Source of the DNA: Macroventuria anomochaeta
Lineage: Eukaryota; Ascomycota; Dothideomycetes; Pleosporales; Didymellaceae
Reading direction: 5' to 3'
NCBI RefSeq assembly: GCF_010093625.1
Contig: NW_022985381.1
Coordinates: 517,478-581,477 of the forward strand
Length of the DNA: 64,000 nt
Shown here piece by piece: positions 44,116 to 55,167 of this stretch. The position numbers and the translations under genes are program-made. The notes under the pieces were generated by a model. The model was given only the letters and a program-made list of their open reading frames with translations, searched no databases and was not told the DNA's origin. Position 1 is the stretch's first letter, and every line of letters starts with the position of its first letter.

Positions 44116-47095
44116 ACATCAATAATTGCATATTGCTCTACACTGGTCCAGTAAACAGCTCTTTGATCTCAAACACCGTCACACCAATTACAGTGGGACC
44201 ACACCCTGCTTATACCGTGTCGATAACAAACTGTACGTACTGCCCAACATAAGCGCAATGAGCATCGGCACTGCCGCATGCACCGTGAATACTAGCGAGT
44301 ACGCCGTGAAAGCGGTGCAGACGTCGATGAATCTCTGCATGTTGGTGGCTGTCTTTAGTGGGGTATTGGTGTAGTGTGTGTCCAGCGTGAATTCGGACCA
44401 AAAGAAGAAAGCGTGGTTATAGTGTGTTTGCCAACGCATCAAAGCTGGCGTGTCAATCCTAGAGGTGTCCCGACAATCCAGCTGTTTGGTGTCAACATAA
44501 AGGGTGACCGAACGGCTAGAGAGAAATAGAGCGTTGGACATGGCACAAAGCCGGGAGAATACGGTTCGGCGTAGCCTGGATACTTTCACCACAATACATC
44601 CCGTCCCGTCAAAATCAACAAAGTCGGCCACCTTCATATCGCTCGAAGTCCTCGAATTCGTATTCGAATAGTGTGTCGAAGCCCCGCAAGCCCGAATGGG
44701 GTGAGGAGGGGTAAGGAGGCGAGGTCGAGGGCTCTGAGCTGTTGCCCGTTGAGCTATTACTGGAGCCGCTGCATGGTGGGTGTGAAAGGGCAAAGCCTAG
44801 AGGCATTCAGCAGTCTGGACTCCGTCCGTCGCAACTCCAACCATCAAGATTTAATCCTGGAGGTCGTCAGCACCCTCAGCAGCTACATCGGACGCGAAAA
44901 TCCGTCCCCTGCTGGATTCCCAATCTCACAACGCAAGTCTGACCCTGGAGGTCTTCGGCACTCCAAGACACATCATCCGATTCGAGAATCGCATTTCCTA
45001 ATGTCTCGGTTCCGAAGTACGAAGTCACATTCTGGAGATCTTCAGTCCTCTGAATCACCTCACCGGCGCGCGATTCGATAATTCATCGGCTCCAGATCTA
45101 TGGCTCTGTGCGTTGTCGTGAAGGTCTTCAGCACTCTGAGTCTGCTGATCGCATTGACGAACACTGTGTTTACTAATGCTATGAGCACTGAGATGTCTAT
45201 ATTCTAATTACGGGTTTGTTGGTTTAGATGAAAGCCAGGAGGTCTTCAGCATATGCGTATCATTGAACTCTAGGATTTTTTGACGCTGGGGGACTGAGTG
45301 TAGAGGTGTCCACTGAACTCAAAGGCATGGCCAAGTTGCGAGATTGGCACATCACGCATGGTCGTTGCTTGCGAGAAGTTTATGAGTGGCATGAATGACG
45401 TTCATTTGTTTGACTGAAGGTTATTCAGCGCACTGTCAGGTACTCTGAGCTCGGAAATCGCTATCACCAATTCTTGGACATCGAAAATGTCCGGGAATGT
45501 TCAAACCAGATCCTGTAGTACCTCAGAGTACTCCGATTAGCGATAATTGTAGATATCTATGGTTACGACCCAGGAGAACCGTGGTTGAGGTGACCAGGGG
45601 CTGGAGGACCTCGATTATCCTGAACGACAAGGATTGTGAAAACCGCAATCATGAATACTGGCTTGCCTTGATCGAGCACAGTGGAGCCGAGAAGGACTCG
45701 CAATACCCAACCTCAGAAGACTACAAGAATAGAACCGACGATGTTGACCAATGTGGCGGCATGGGCCGCTGTAGTATACTGATAGCTACGGTAAACGATA
45801 ACGTAGGACTATCGGGTCGATATAATACTGCGCTGAGTTGCTACCTAGCTACAACATGACGATATATACTGTCCCTGGAACGTGCTAGTACAGAACAAAC
45901 TAAGTAAGGGTAATGGGGTTTCGTAAGGGCCGGCTGATACCGCAACACTCAACCTTGGTTGAACTGGAGCCAGGAAGGAGTTGAACAACCGAAAACTTGG
46001 AAAATCGGGAAAGAAAATTGAAGAGGGGAAACTTACGATAATATGTCGGGATCAAGGCTGGAGGAAGTCACAGTGCTCTGAGTGGTGGGTATCGTAAAAG
46101 CTATATTTACGATCGTGGTGGTTGGTGTGGTAGGCTGGAGGAAGTTAGCATATGGTGAGGCAGGAGGGACTCGGGGTGTTCACCCACAGGAATAATGCAA
46201 CAAAATTACAAAGAAGGTACTTACGATGCTGGTGGTCGATATGATAAGTGCTACACAAGCTCGTTTGTGTGGTGTGGTGTGTGGTGGAGGCTATGCAGCG
46301 TCAGAGGTATTCAGTAGGGTGAGACTGTAGTAGCGTAAAGCTGGAAGGTGCTGTAGAGCTAAATGTGAAGGTACTGGACGAAGTCGGGGCTCTAGGGCCA
46401 GGGCACGCCTACCTTATATACTACGCTTCCTGTGAATTTTGTAGACTGTGAGAGAAACGATACTGGAGCTGTTGAGGGGAAGTGTAGTGTTTAACTGGCC
46501 AAGGCCTCCAAGGATACTCCAGAGCGGCTGTCCGAGCGTTTCGATGTAACGATGGGGAAAGACCAGACTGGATGTGACGTGCATGTAGTCTCTACCACGG
46601 TTGTAGGGTCGTGATGTATTATTGACAGGACTATTTTGGGTACGCGATAACAGTACCATGGTTGAGACTTACAGTCCAGGCCACAGGAGGAGCTGTAGGA
46701 CGTTCAAGGCAGGTACGATCCGACCATCCACGAGCATGTCCATACTACGGACATGAGCGCGGCATAACATGGGCTCTTTCTATCCCAGAAGTGATCCATT
46801 GAACGAGTGCAAAATATTAAAGAGGGGAGAATCGAGAGAATCGAACCCTGAGCGAAGCACTTGGGTCGAGAAAATATTCATTTGTCACCCTATGCCTAGG
46901 CCGTGACATCCCTGTAATGCATCCTAGTGGTACAACTCTTTTGGCTGAAACTTGAGCCCCGCAACGCCTTCCAAACATCCTAATATCAGAGTCACGATTG
47001 TTGTGACCATCGACGACCGTGGCTGTGCTTGCACTCCCATAACGGCGTCGTAAGATGCCTCTCTTCTTGATATTGGCGCGTCAATCGCAGATCGC
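44116..47095. other. 3-kb interval between GCP5-like and p24 genes, repeat-bearing
   Basis: No gene I can support. A 201-codon minus frame (44188-44793) reads partly hydrophobic and a 120-codon plus frame (45497-45859) has no motif. The region contains the diverged 87-bp repeat array at 44861-45140 and TG/GT-rich tracts around 46.1-46.3 kb. Confidence 0.45.
44861..45257. repeat. Diverged ~87-bp tandem repeats
   Basis: The marker AGGTCTTCAGCACTCTGA recurs with changes at 44861, 44949, 45036, 45122 and 45240, i.e. at spacings of 88, 87, 86 and 118 bp. The sequence between markers is poorly conserved, so this is an old array. Confidence 0.6.
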
Positions 47096-47885
47096 TTAGA
47101 CATAGCCTGCCAGAATCGAATCAGTGGCCGCCCATCCCCTGTACTGCACCAAGGTAGGATTTATAAAATACCTTTCCTTGCGCCCTGGAAGAAGAACCGC
47201 ACGACTGCGACCTGCAGACCCGCCATAACGACCATCAATCCACCCTCCATGAGGCTGAAGTTGAAGATGCGCTTCTCGGTGCTCTTGACGGTGCTGAAGT
47301 TGCGGTTCTCGCGGGTACGGAAGTACTTTTGGTTGCGCGAGATTGTGGAGAGTTGGGCGGAAAGCTTGAGGATGGATTCTTCGAGGACGGTGGTTTGTTC
47401 TGGCGAGGAACCCTGTTTTGAGGGAATGGCGGCTCGCGGAGCCTCATTCTCGATCTGGGGGTGTCAGTACCACTGTATCGGGCGTAGGTTTTTCAGACTG
47501 CAGATGCACAGCGCCTGGGAGCACGTACAGCAATCTCGAAGTCAACTAGCTTCTCGGCGAAGGTGCTCATCTCATTGTTGAAGCAAAAACGGTACTCGCC
47601 AACCTCGTTGGCTGTGAAGACGAAGTCGCCCTGTCGTTCCTTGGTTCCGTCGAGGATGACTTTCTCTTGTCCGCCATTCGATCCGGGGCCAACCACCGAG
47701 TAGTCAATGTCGAATGAGCCACCAGACTGTACGGCGAAATAGAATGCGACTTTGGTTCCCTTGTGCTCTACGTTTGCGAAGAAGCAGGCCTTCTCGTGTG
47801 CATCGAGGCGGTAGGTAAGGGCGGTTGCGTATACGGCGGTGCAATACGCCAACAGAAGGCTGGCAATCGTGGCGAAGGACCGCAT
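47096..47885 (-). CDS. p24 family cargo receptor (emp24/gp25L, Erp3-like)
   Basis: A type I membrane protein cycling between ER and Golgi in COPII/COPI vesicles, selecting cargo such as GPI-anchored proteins. The model is complement(join(47096..47106,47172..47454,47529..47885)), 216 residues. It has a signal peptide (FATIASLLLAYCTAVYA), then the GOLD domain with ACFFANVEHKGTKVAFYF, FDIDYSVVGP, ERQGDFVFTANEVGEYRFCF, a coiled-coil linker (EESILKLSAQLSTISRNQKY), a membrane span (GGLMVVMAGLQVAVV) and a short tail RFFFQGARKGYV with the FF sorting signal. The start at 47885 is chosen because the signal peptide follows directly. The last exon is only 11 bp. Without that splice the tail would end GIL at a TAA in the intron, also possible. 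Confidence 0.93.
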
Positions 47886-49055
47886 CGTGGCCGTAGGCGT
47901 CAAACGGCTTCGTTGGGGTTGTTGTCGCTGTTGTTGTATTTGGTTAGTAACAGCTGTCGACAACGACAGTCGGAGTTTCGGGGGTGATCGCGCCGTTGCA
48001 GGGAAGGGAAGGCGCGGGGAGGCCCTGACCAATCAAGTTCGTCTGCGGCCAATGCTCGACAGGGTTGCTGTGCTTCGCAACGACCACAACTCATACTCTT
48101 GAGGTGGTAGCGAAGATGGTAACCATAAGAAGTCGTTGCATATTGTTTCTATCTGACTAGTAGTGGCTATCATCGATACGGGCTATATGTATGGGTACTT
48201 CCACCTCGAATGTAGTCTTCTCATAAGAAGACCACCAAGGAAATCGTCACACTCCCAACTCTCTTCCACTGTCCGTGAAACTCCTTGAGTAGGTTGATTG
48301 GTTCACAGAGCATGCATTCGTTCCGTCTGTGAATACAAAAAGTCACGACTGAATGCACAAGGGAAAAACAGACCTGTTTTGCTCGTCAAAATTACAATAA
48401 TGGTTAACTAAAGCTCTCGTATTGTACAGTACGCTTGTTGACGCCTTTCCCACAGCTCTTTGTTACTGGACAAGTGAGAACACGCGAGGTCGGTCGTGAA
48501 AAAGGAATCAGGCAGTGTTTACACACGGTATCAACTGGCTCTCCTCTCGAGTAAGGGGCCAGAACAGTACCACGGTTCTGCAGGACCCTGTTCATACCTT
48601 GTCTCCATGGGTAGCTGCGACAAAAATGTAACGCTGTCTTGGGGATTTGTAAGAGGAAATTTGGCACGCTACTCGGTTGCTACATCCACAAAGTGTTTCA
48701 GCAAGTTGATAGGTTAGGGAGCAAAACAGACACGATACGCCGCGAATGTTGGACATTTGAGAGCATTTCATATGCTGTCCCAAGCTAGTCTACATCCTAG
48801 TGATCATACGCATCCAAGAGCTATCTTGAATACCTCTACCTCGCTCTTGACAACCGCTTCATACGCAACTGCTTATACTGCTACGGTGGACACCTCAAGG
48901 CTTCCAGTGCGCCATCAATGTGTTGAGTACAATCGCGCTAAGAGTCGTGCCGTCGCTTGCTGAGGAAATGACAACGCCCCGCAATAGTGATGCCTCTTTG
49001 ACCATGCATAGAAAATCATGGCTGGTGTATCCTACATCCATACGTCTCTTGTGAC
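47886..49055. other. Intergenic region upstream of the p24 gene and downstream of the USP7 gene
   Basis: No gene seen. The first about 250 bases carry the p24 promoter. The rest has only short frames. Confidence 0.5.
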
Positions 49056-52000
49056 TCATCGAATGAAGATGGAGTCCGACTTGCCCCAGAAGCTTCTACT
49101 CTTGTTCGGGTGGTCCAGACCAAGGGACTGGTCGTCGGTTATCGTGTCCCATAAAATTTCATCTAGCAATCTGTTAGTAAACATGTTTGAAAGGAGCCTG
49201 GCTAAACAACTTACCATCATCCTCGATGTATGTGGCCTTCGAGTACTGCGCCCTCGGGACCTTTGCAAACTTGATCTTATCGAGCTGCTTTCCCTTAATC
49301 TTCGTCAAATCTGATAGGCGCTGCTTAGTCTCGCTGAACGGCTCGCCCTCCTTAAGCGCAAACTGGAACGGAATGCCGTGAGCTTTGGTGTGGTCCTTGT
49401 CGAAGTGGTATACGGAGACCCTTTGAGGCGCATCAATCTCTGGAACAGGCATTGCGTAGATCTGCGAGTGCTCCGCGAGAGCCGTGATCTGGAGCTCCGC
49501 CGCCAGTTGCTTGGAAAACCTATGCATCGATACTTCCCAGATCTGGACCTTGTTCATGACCTCGTCACTGATGTTGACCTTACGTTGCAGTTCGTCCAGA
49601 AGATCAGCCACTTGAGCACTCTTAGGGATCATGAGTGCGACCTCCTCTTCTTTCTGCAAACCTTCTGGCAACCAAGTAATCTTGACAGGCTTTCTTTGCT
49701 CAAGCTCCTTAAGACTCATATCAAGCTTTTCGTAGAACAAGGCATCGGGTCGTTGGCCTGAAGCCTGGGCATAGCTGTATGGTCCAGGGAACATGATGTT
49801 GTTCAATGTGTGGTTAGCGTTGTACTTGACGGCCGTCTTGGGCTTGCCAGCAGTGCTGACCGTCGTGAAACGCAGATATGTTGGTTCACATTGGAGGTAT
49901 TCAGCGACCTTTGCAGCCATTTGATCGTATGACATCTTCTTGCTCAGAGTCAACGAGAAGGACGACAGTTCAACGCCCTCTGGCTGAAATCTTGGAACAA
50001 ACTCGATGTTGATCCTGTTCAGGAGGAACTCGTAGAACTCCTTGGCATCAACGTACCCTCCTGTCGACCGGATCTGCTCGATCTCTTTCTCGGTCAGTGA
50101 TCGTTGAACGGTGATGATATCGCCATCCTGTAGTTCTGATTGTGCGAGGGTCGTTTTGGGCTTCATCACTTCGATCATGCTCATTTTGATCTCTTCAGAC
50201 AGCTTCATCTGTGTTCCACTTGGCCAGTTCAGATTGTTGGAGATGGTTGGGCAGAGGTCAGAGACCCTATCCTGATACCCAGCGTAGAAGGTAGTGATGC
50301 CGAACAAGCTCTGTGTGTTGGCGTCGAAGTGCTTGAGGAATAGCATGATAGGCTTGTCGCTGACACCCTTCAATTCCAGAAGCTTTTCACCGAACATCGG
50401 TGCACCGTCTGCGTCACGCTGTGCGGCCTTCTCCATCCACAATCTGAAGACCGACTGTTTCGTCCCGTGCTTAGCGGATGCTTCTTCCACAGTCATATCG
50501 GGGAACTCCAGGGGTGTGTCCGGACGAATAGTACCGTTTTGGCGATTCACCATAGACCATGGTCGCAACATGTCGCCGTCAATGCCGAGATCCTGGCCGA
50601 CTAACGTGTTGAACTGGGCCATTGTCATTGAGCGACGAACGCGGTGTACCTTTGGATGGGCAGCTGTCTCGGAGTCACCTTTCCAAGGCACAATGTCGAA
50701 TCCTTGATAGGCCTTGAAGTTTTCCTCTGACGCAACGGCAATGTCCATGTAGAGATGTGCCTCCTCTCGCTCTTTCTTCTTCTTCTCGAATGCGGCGTGC
50801 TCTTCAGCAATACGTTCAGCCAGATGCTTCGGTGGGGCCACGCTCGTGGCATCTGGAAGAATGCTGTCAATCCTGCTCTCACGGATGTAAACCAACATGT
50901 AAGCACTCATGGATCGCTTGGAAGACCAGGTCCTTGTGTAGGGGTTACGCTGGCCGGCATTTCCGTTCGCCGCCTGCGCATAATCACCTCCAAAGTTTTC
51001 CTCCAAGGCTTCGCGCTTCGTCGCACGCGTCACCCGGTCGTCGTCAAACTTGTAGTAATGTCCGTCCTTGGTGGGTTTGATGAAAGCATAGTAGTGTCCG
51101 GCGTTGAGATCTCCACTGTGCACCAAGACGCTGTGCAGACGATAAACGTACGGTTCTGATCGATCGGCGCCCGGGGAGAGATAAGGTGAAGCGTCCCAAA
51201 CCTCAGGGAACTCGTAACGGTCGTTCACTTTCATCATGGCATCGCGTTGGAAATCGTACTCGAAGCGCTTGAGCTGAAGGTGTAGGACCGGTGGGAAACT
51301 CTCGAAGATGACTCCCTTCCTGGCATCTTGTAAACCAAACCCTTCCGCGAAGTACTTGTTCTCGCCGTCCATGGTCTCGACCTGCACGTAGTCCTTGAAG
51401 CTGTCGTCCAGATTCTTGTTCCCGCTAACATTGAGCTGGATATCCCAGTAGTCCTCTATCCGGGATGATTCGTAGTCCACGTTGATGCAAGAGATGTAAG
51501 TCTTCATCTTGCCCACAAACATCCTTTCGAGGGCGCCTTCAGCCACCGAACCCTTCATCTTGGCATCGAGGTTGTCCATAAGCACGCGGGACAGCTCTTG
51601 CACATCCTGCTGCTCGAAAATTTGTTTCGAGTCCCAACCGAAAGAATGTGTCAAACCCGTGGTGCTAACAGCGTTGTTGGTGTTCTGAAGCAGATAAAAG
51701 AGGCGCTGTAGCGCGTAAGAACTGCCCTTGTCGTCTTCGTCGGTAGGTATCTGGTAGACAGCCTGGCGGAACGCATTGGTGAAGTACAGTGACTGGAGCA
51801 GCGAGTTGAGGTAGCAGGTTGCACCCTGGTTCTTCAGACCGACCATGCCAGTCTCCTTTTTGGAGTCGTAGTTTAGGAAGTTGTGCCATAGCACGCCAGT
51901 GGGGTCCTTGAGCACTCGTATATAGGCTGTCACGTTGGCGGCATTACCTTCGACCATTGGGCGCCCTCGGTCGTCCCAGCTGTTAGCAAAGAGTTTTCTA

Positions 52001-52530
52001 AGCTCCGCAAAGCGTGTGAAGCCCCAGTCTCCCTCGTCAGCGGTGAAGCGGTGGTGTGCTGTGTGCGTAATGTACATGCTGGGGTCGTTCGGATTCCAGA
52101 GGACGAGCATGAACTGCACGCAGGCATACCAATCTTCCGGCATCTTGTTCTCCTCGTATGCCTGCTCGAGGTAAAAAGAGGCAAAGTCGACGTTATTGCC
52201 GTAGGGGAAGAATAGTATGCGCCATGGCTGTCCACCACACTCGAAGATAGGGCCATGCTCTTTCCTCATCAGTGTTCGCCAGTCTTTGATCTCCCATGTG
52301 TGGTGTGTCTCTGCCTCTGCCTCCTGGTCGGGCAGCTCTGGCAGATGCTTCTTCATGAAGGCATCGTACTCGTCTGCGCGGGGCTCTGGGTCCGCGTCGA
52401 CCTCATCCATCTGGTCGTCCGAGTCGGTGGGCGTGATGATGGCGACTTCGCCCTGCTTCTCGTCGTACTCGTGGTCGACGAGCATGTCGCTGCCGGTCTG
52501 CGGGGGTGTTAGAGGCTGGTCGTACGCCAT
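49056..52530 (-). CDS. Ubiquitin-specific protease of the USP7/Ubp15 family
   Basis: A cysteine deubiquitinase of nucleus and cytosol. The model is complement(join(49056..49162,49215..52530)), 1140 residues. Domains in order: an acidic N-terminus, a MATH/TRAF domain (about 70-205: TWEIKDWRTLMRKEHGP, HRFTADEGDWGFTRF), the USP catalytic domain (about 230-560: Cys box NQGATCYLNSLLQSL, EQQDVQEL, LQLKRFEYDF, His box HSGDLNAGHYYAF), then USP7-type ubiquitin-like repeats to the end. The 52-bp last intron has donor GTAAGT; splicing to the TAG at 49163 yields DDDEILWDTITDDQSLGL and DHPNKSRSFWGK, the conserved C-terminal tail, rather than a stop in the intron. Start alternative: ATG 52603 with a 9-bp first exon (MDQ) spliced at 52516-52594 into PLTPPQTGSD. 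I give the simpler start, MAYDQPLTPP. Confidence 0.95.
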
Positions 52531-52603
52531 GCTGCATACATGTGCCGAGGAAAGCTGCAGCAACAGGTAACATGTGCGCAAGCGCAAAGCTTACCTGATC
52601 CAT

Positions 52604-53293
52604 GGTGAGTTCGGCAGCAGCGGGTGCTGGCGGGGCAGGCAGAAGGGAAGCAGCGAGCGAGGTCGCGGTGGCTCAGTAGGGAGGGCAGCAGCGTTGTGCG
52701 CTCAACGCAGGGAAGTCTCGGGTAGAAAGCTGCGCGCCAGTCGCCTTATTAACGAAAGAGTACGATGTACGTGAAGGCGGTCGCAACAGGCAGCTCAATG
52801 GTAAGGATGCGTACCTCGCTAAAAGGTGGCGGTGACAATGACGAACGAACTATACGCTTTGCCGCACCGTGCACTCAGAACACGACGAAGGGAGGGAGTC
52901 TGGATTATACGGGCGCACAAGGGCTGCAGGCGTGGAGGAAAGCTCGAGGTGCTCGGCAGCCTACATGGGTGTCCTGCAGTGAACAGCTTGATCTTGGCGC
53001 TTTTAGATGGGGCTTCATGCACTGGGCCGCGGCCCGCAGACGTCATCTCTGTGAAGCGCGCCGGTAGACATGACACGATTGATTGTCGTGTACCACAAAT
53101 AACGAAAGTGACTGCGGCCACAAACAGGCCGCCTGCTGTCTCTTGTAGCAGTCTCTGCCTGAGCGAAATCTACGGTGTGGTGATTGGACCCTTGAATTGG
53201 AGTGTTTGGTGTTGCGTCATGGTGCGCTGATTCGCGAAGCTTTCACAGCTCTGCGTTCCCCACACTCAAACATCGAAGCTTCCATACATAGCA
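52604..53293. promoter_or_regulatory. Divergent promoter region, USP7-like / mitochondrial kinase genes
   Basis: About 700 bp between divergently transcribed genes. Open frames on both strands here show no motif. No specific element identified. Confidence 0.5.
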
Positions 53294-54869
53294 ATGCAGG
53301 TATCCAGAAGCAGCCTGGATGCGTGTGCACAGCGTTGTGGACCCTTCCTTAAAGCTCCATGTTTACCTTTAGGGTTCCTCGCACAGAGGAGATCTGCACA
53401 TGCCGCAGCTGTAGCCCCCAAATGGAAGCCCTCTTCAGCCCTCGATGAGTACGACCACGAGGCCTGTGAAGTGCGATATTGATAGACTGACGCGTCGTAG
53501 ATGGGTGCAGCGTGAAGCGCGGCCTATAAGCTTGCGCCAGCTGACCTTCTTTGGCAGGACTCTCACCGAGTCTCGTTTGATGGACTCGGCCAACTACTGT
53601 CGACTTGAGCTACCAACAAGGTATCAAACGGCCCATACTTCGTACAGTGACCTTGACTGAGTATGCCAGACTTGCCCACCGCCTGCGCGATATTCAGATT
53701 CTGCCATACGTTGTCGTCGCGAACCCTCACCTCGCCCACGTCTACGAGTCATACTTGCAAGCTTTCGAGCGATTTCGTCGCGTCCCCGAAATTCGATCTC
53801 TCGAAGACAATGACCGGTACTGCAAAGTGCTGGAGGAGACATTGAAGGAGCATGCTACTGTCATACCGCGACTGGCCATTGGCGTGCTGGAGGTGCGCAA
53901 TCTCATGAAGCCTGATGAAACAGACAAATTCATGACTACTATGTTGCGAGCGGTACGAGAAAGCCTGCAGCTCTAGCACAAAAACACTGACGTGTATAGC
54001 GTATATCTCGGCGAGTCATTGCAGAGCAGCATCTTGCCCTTACCGAAACATTCAACTCACCATGGCACTTTCCGCATGCGCAGGTGCCGCACGATCAGGA
54101 GGCAGTTGGAGAAATCTTCCTGCGATGCAACGCGAAAGAGATAGTTGAGTCGTGTGGCAAGACTACGCAAGAGTTGATAAAGCGTGCTTACGGTGCGCAC
54201 GTTGAGATTCCTGAGATCAAGATCTATGGTCACCTGGACGCGACCTTCCCATACATTCTGAGCCACCTCGAATACATTATCGGCGAACTGTTGCGCAACT
54301 CAATACAAGCAGTCATCGAACAGCGCAAATCTAAGGACGCAAAGCCGCCGCCAATCGAGGTTCTGATCTGCGAAACCTCACAGCACGTCATCATCAGGAT
54401 CTCTGACCAAGGCGGCGGCATTCCCAATGACCTGCTGCCTTTTTTGTGGAGTTTCAGCAAAGGACCACGTCGTGAAAAGAGGTTACAAAACTTGGCTAGG
54501 GTACCAAAGTTGCTAGCCACACTACAAGAACTGCAGGTGGGCGACAAGTCGGCTTCTGAGTTGCAACAGAAGCACAGCACAAGATCAGGTGATAGTGAAG
54601 TTCACCGCGGATCGTTGGCGTCTTTGACCTCGAGGGCGCCCGACCTTCGCCTTGGCATTGGCCTTCCAATGTCCAGGCTATATGCTGGTAAGCAAAGCAG
54701 GGTGCATCGAGTGCGACCTGAGTACTGATCAACATATCCAGAGTACTGGGCTGGGAGTCTGGAGATTCACAGTCTTGAAGGCTATGGCGTGGATGCCTTC
54801 CTTCAAATCTCGAAACTGGGTAACAAGAATGAGCGGCTCACGACACGTGCCTCGATGGACGCTATCTAG
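53294..54869 (+). CDS. Mitochondrial 2-oxoacid dehydrogenase kinase (PDK/BCKDK family), five exons
   Basis: An atypical (GHKL-fold) Ser kinase that inactivates the pyruvate or branched-chain 2-oxoacid dehydrogenase E1 in the mitochondrial matrix. The model is join(53294..53448,53501..53620,53670..53952,54000..54687,54742..54869), 457 residues; all five exons keep frame. The N-terminus (MQVSRSSLDACAQRC...AQRRSAHA) is a basic presequence. The helical domain has ARPISLRQLTFFGR, LAHRLRDIQILPYVVVANPH and VYESYLQAFERFR. The ATP-binding part has the N-box LEYIIGELLRNSIQAVIE, G1 box ISDQGGGIP, and the G2 region DLRLGIGLPMSRLYA, with the end YGVDAFLQI. About 75 low-complexity residues (KRLQNLARV...HRGSLASL) separate the G boxes. 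PDK versus BCKDK cannot be decided by eye. Confidence 0.94.
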
Positions 54870-55167
54870 AAAGCGCGACTACCTCCAGGGTTGCCTGTGT
54901 TCTTTCTTACGAGTTGGCGAGAGGGGCACCTACTTCTCTCAGTGCAGATGGGCGAAATACAAGCCTCACCGTACGTCCACCGTCAGTGTCGCAACTACCT
55001 CCAAGTCTTACCTTTGTCACTTCCCACAATTACGCGGCAGGAGCTCCTCCAACTGCAGAGCGGAGGCAGCCCCTCGTACGTCCGTCATCTCGCATCTTCA
55101 GCACTACCAGTCAGCGCCGTATTGTTCGCTAGCATCATTTACCGTGCCGCATTCCGCCAGCCTAGCC

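Noticed and set aside
44188..44806. 201-codon minus-strand frame with hydrophobic stretches
   Set aside because: Overlaps the 3' flank of the GCP5-like gene, no signal peptide or known motif, start uncertain.
46825..46860. tRNA T-arm-like sequence on the minus strand (GGTTCGATTCTC)
   Set aside because: The stem does not pair properly and no matching acceptor, D-arm or anticodon arm was found upstream.
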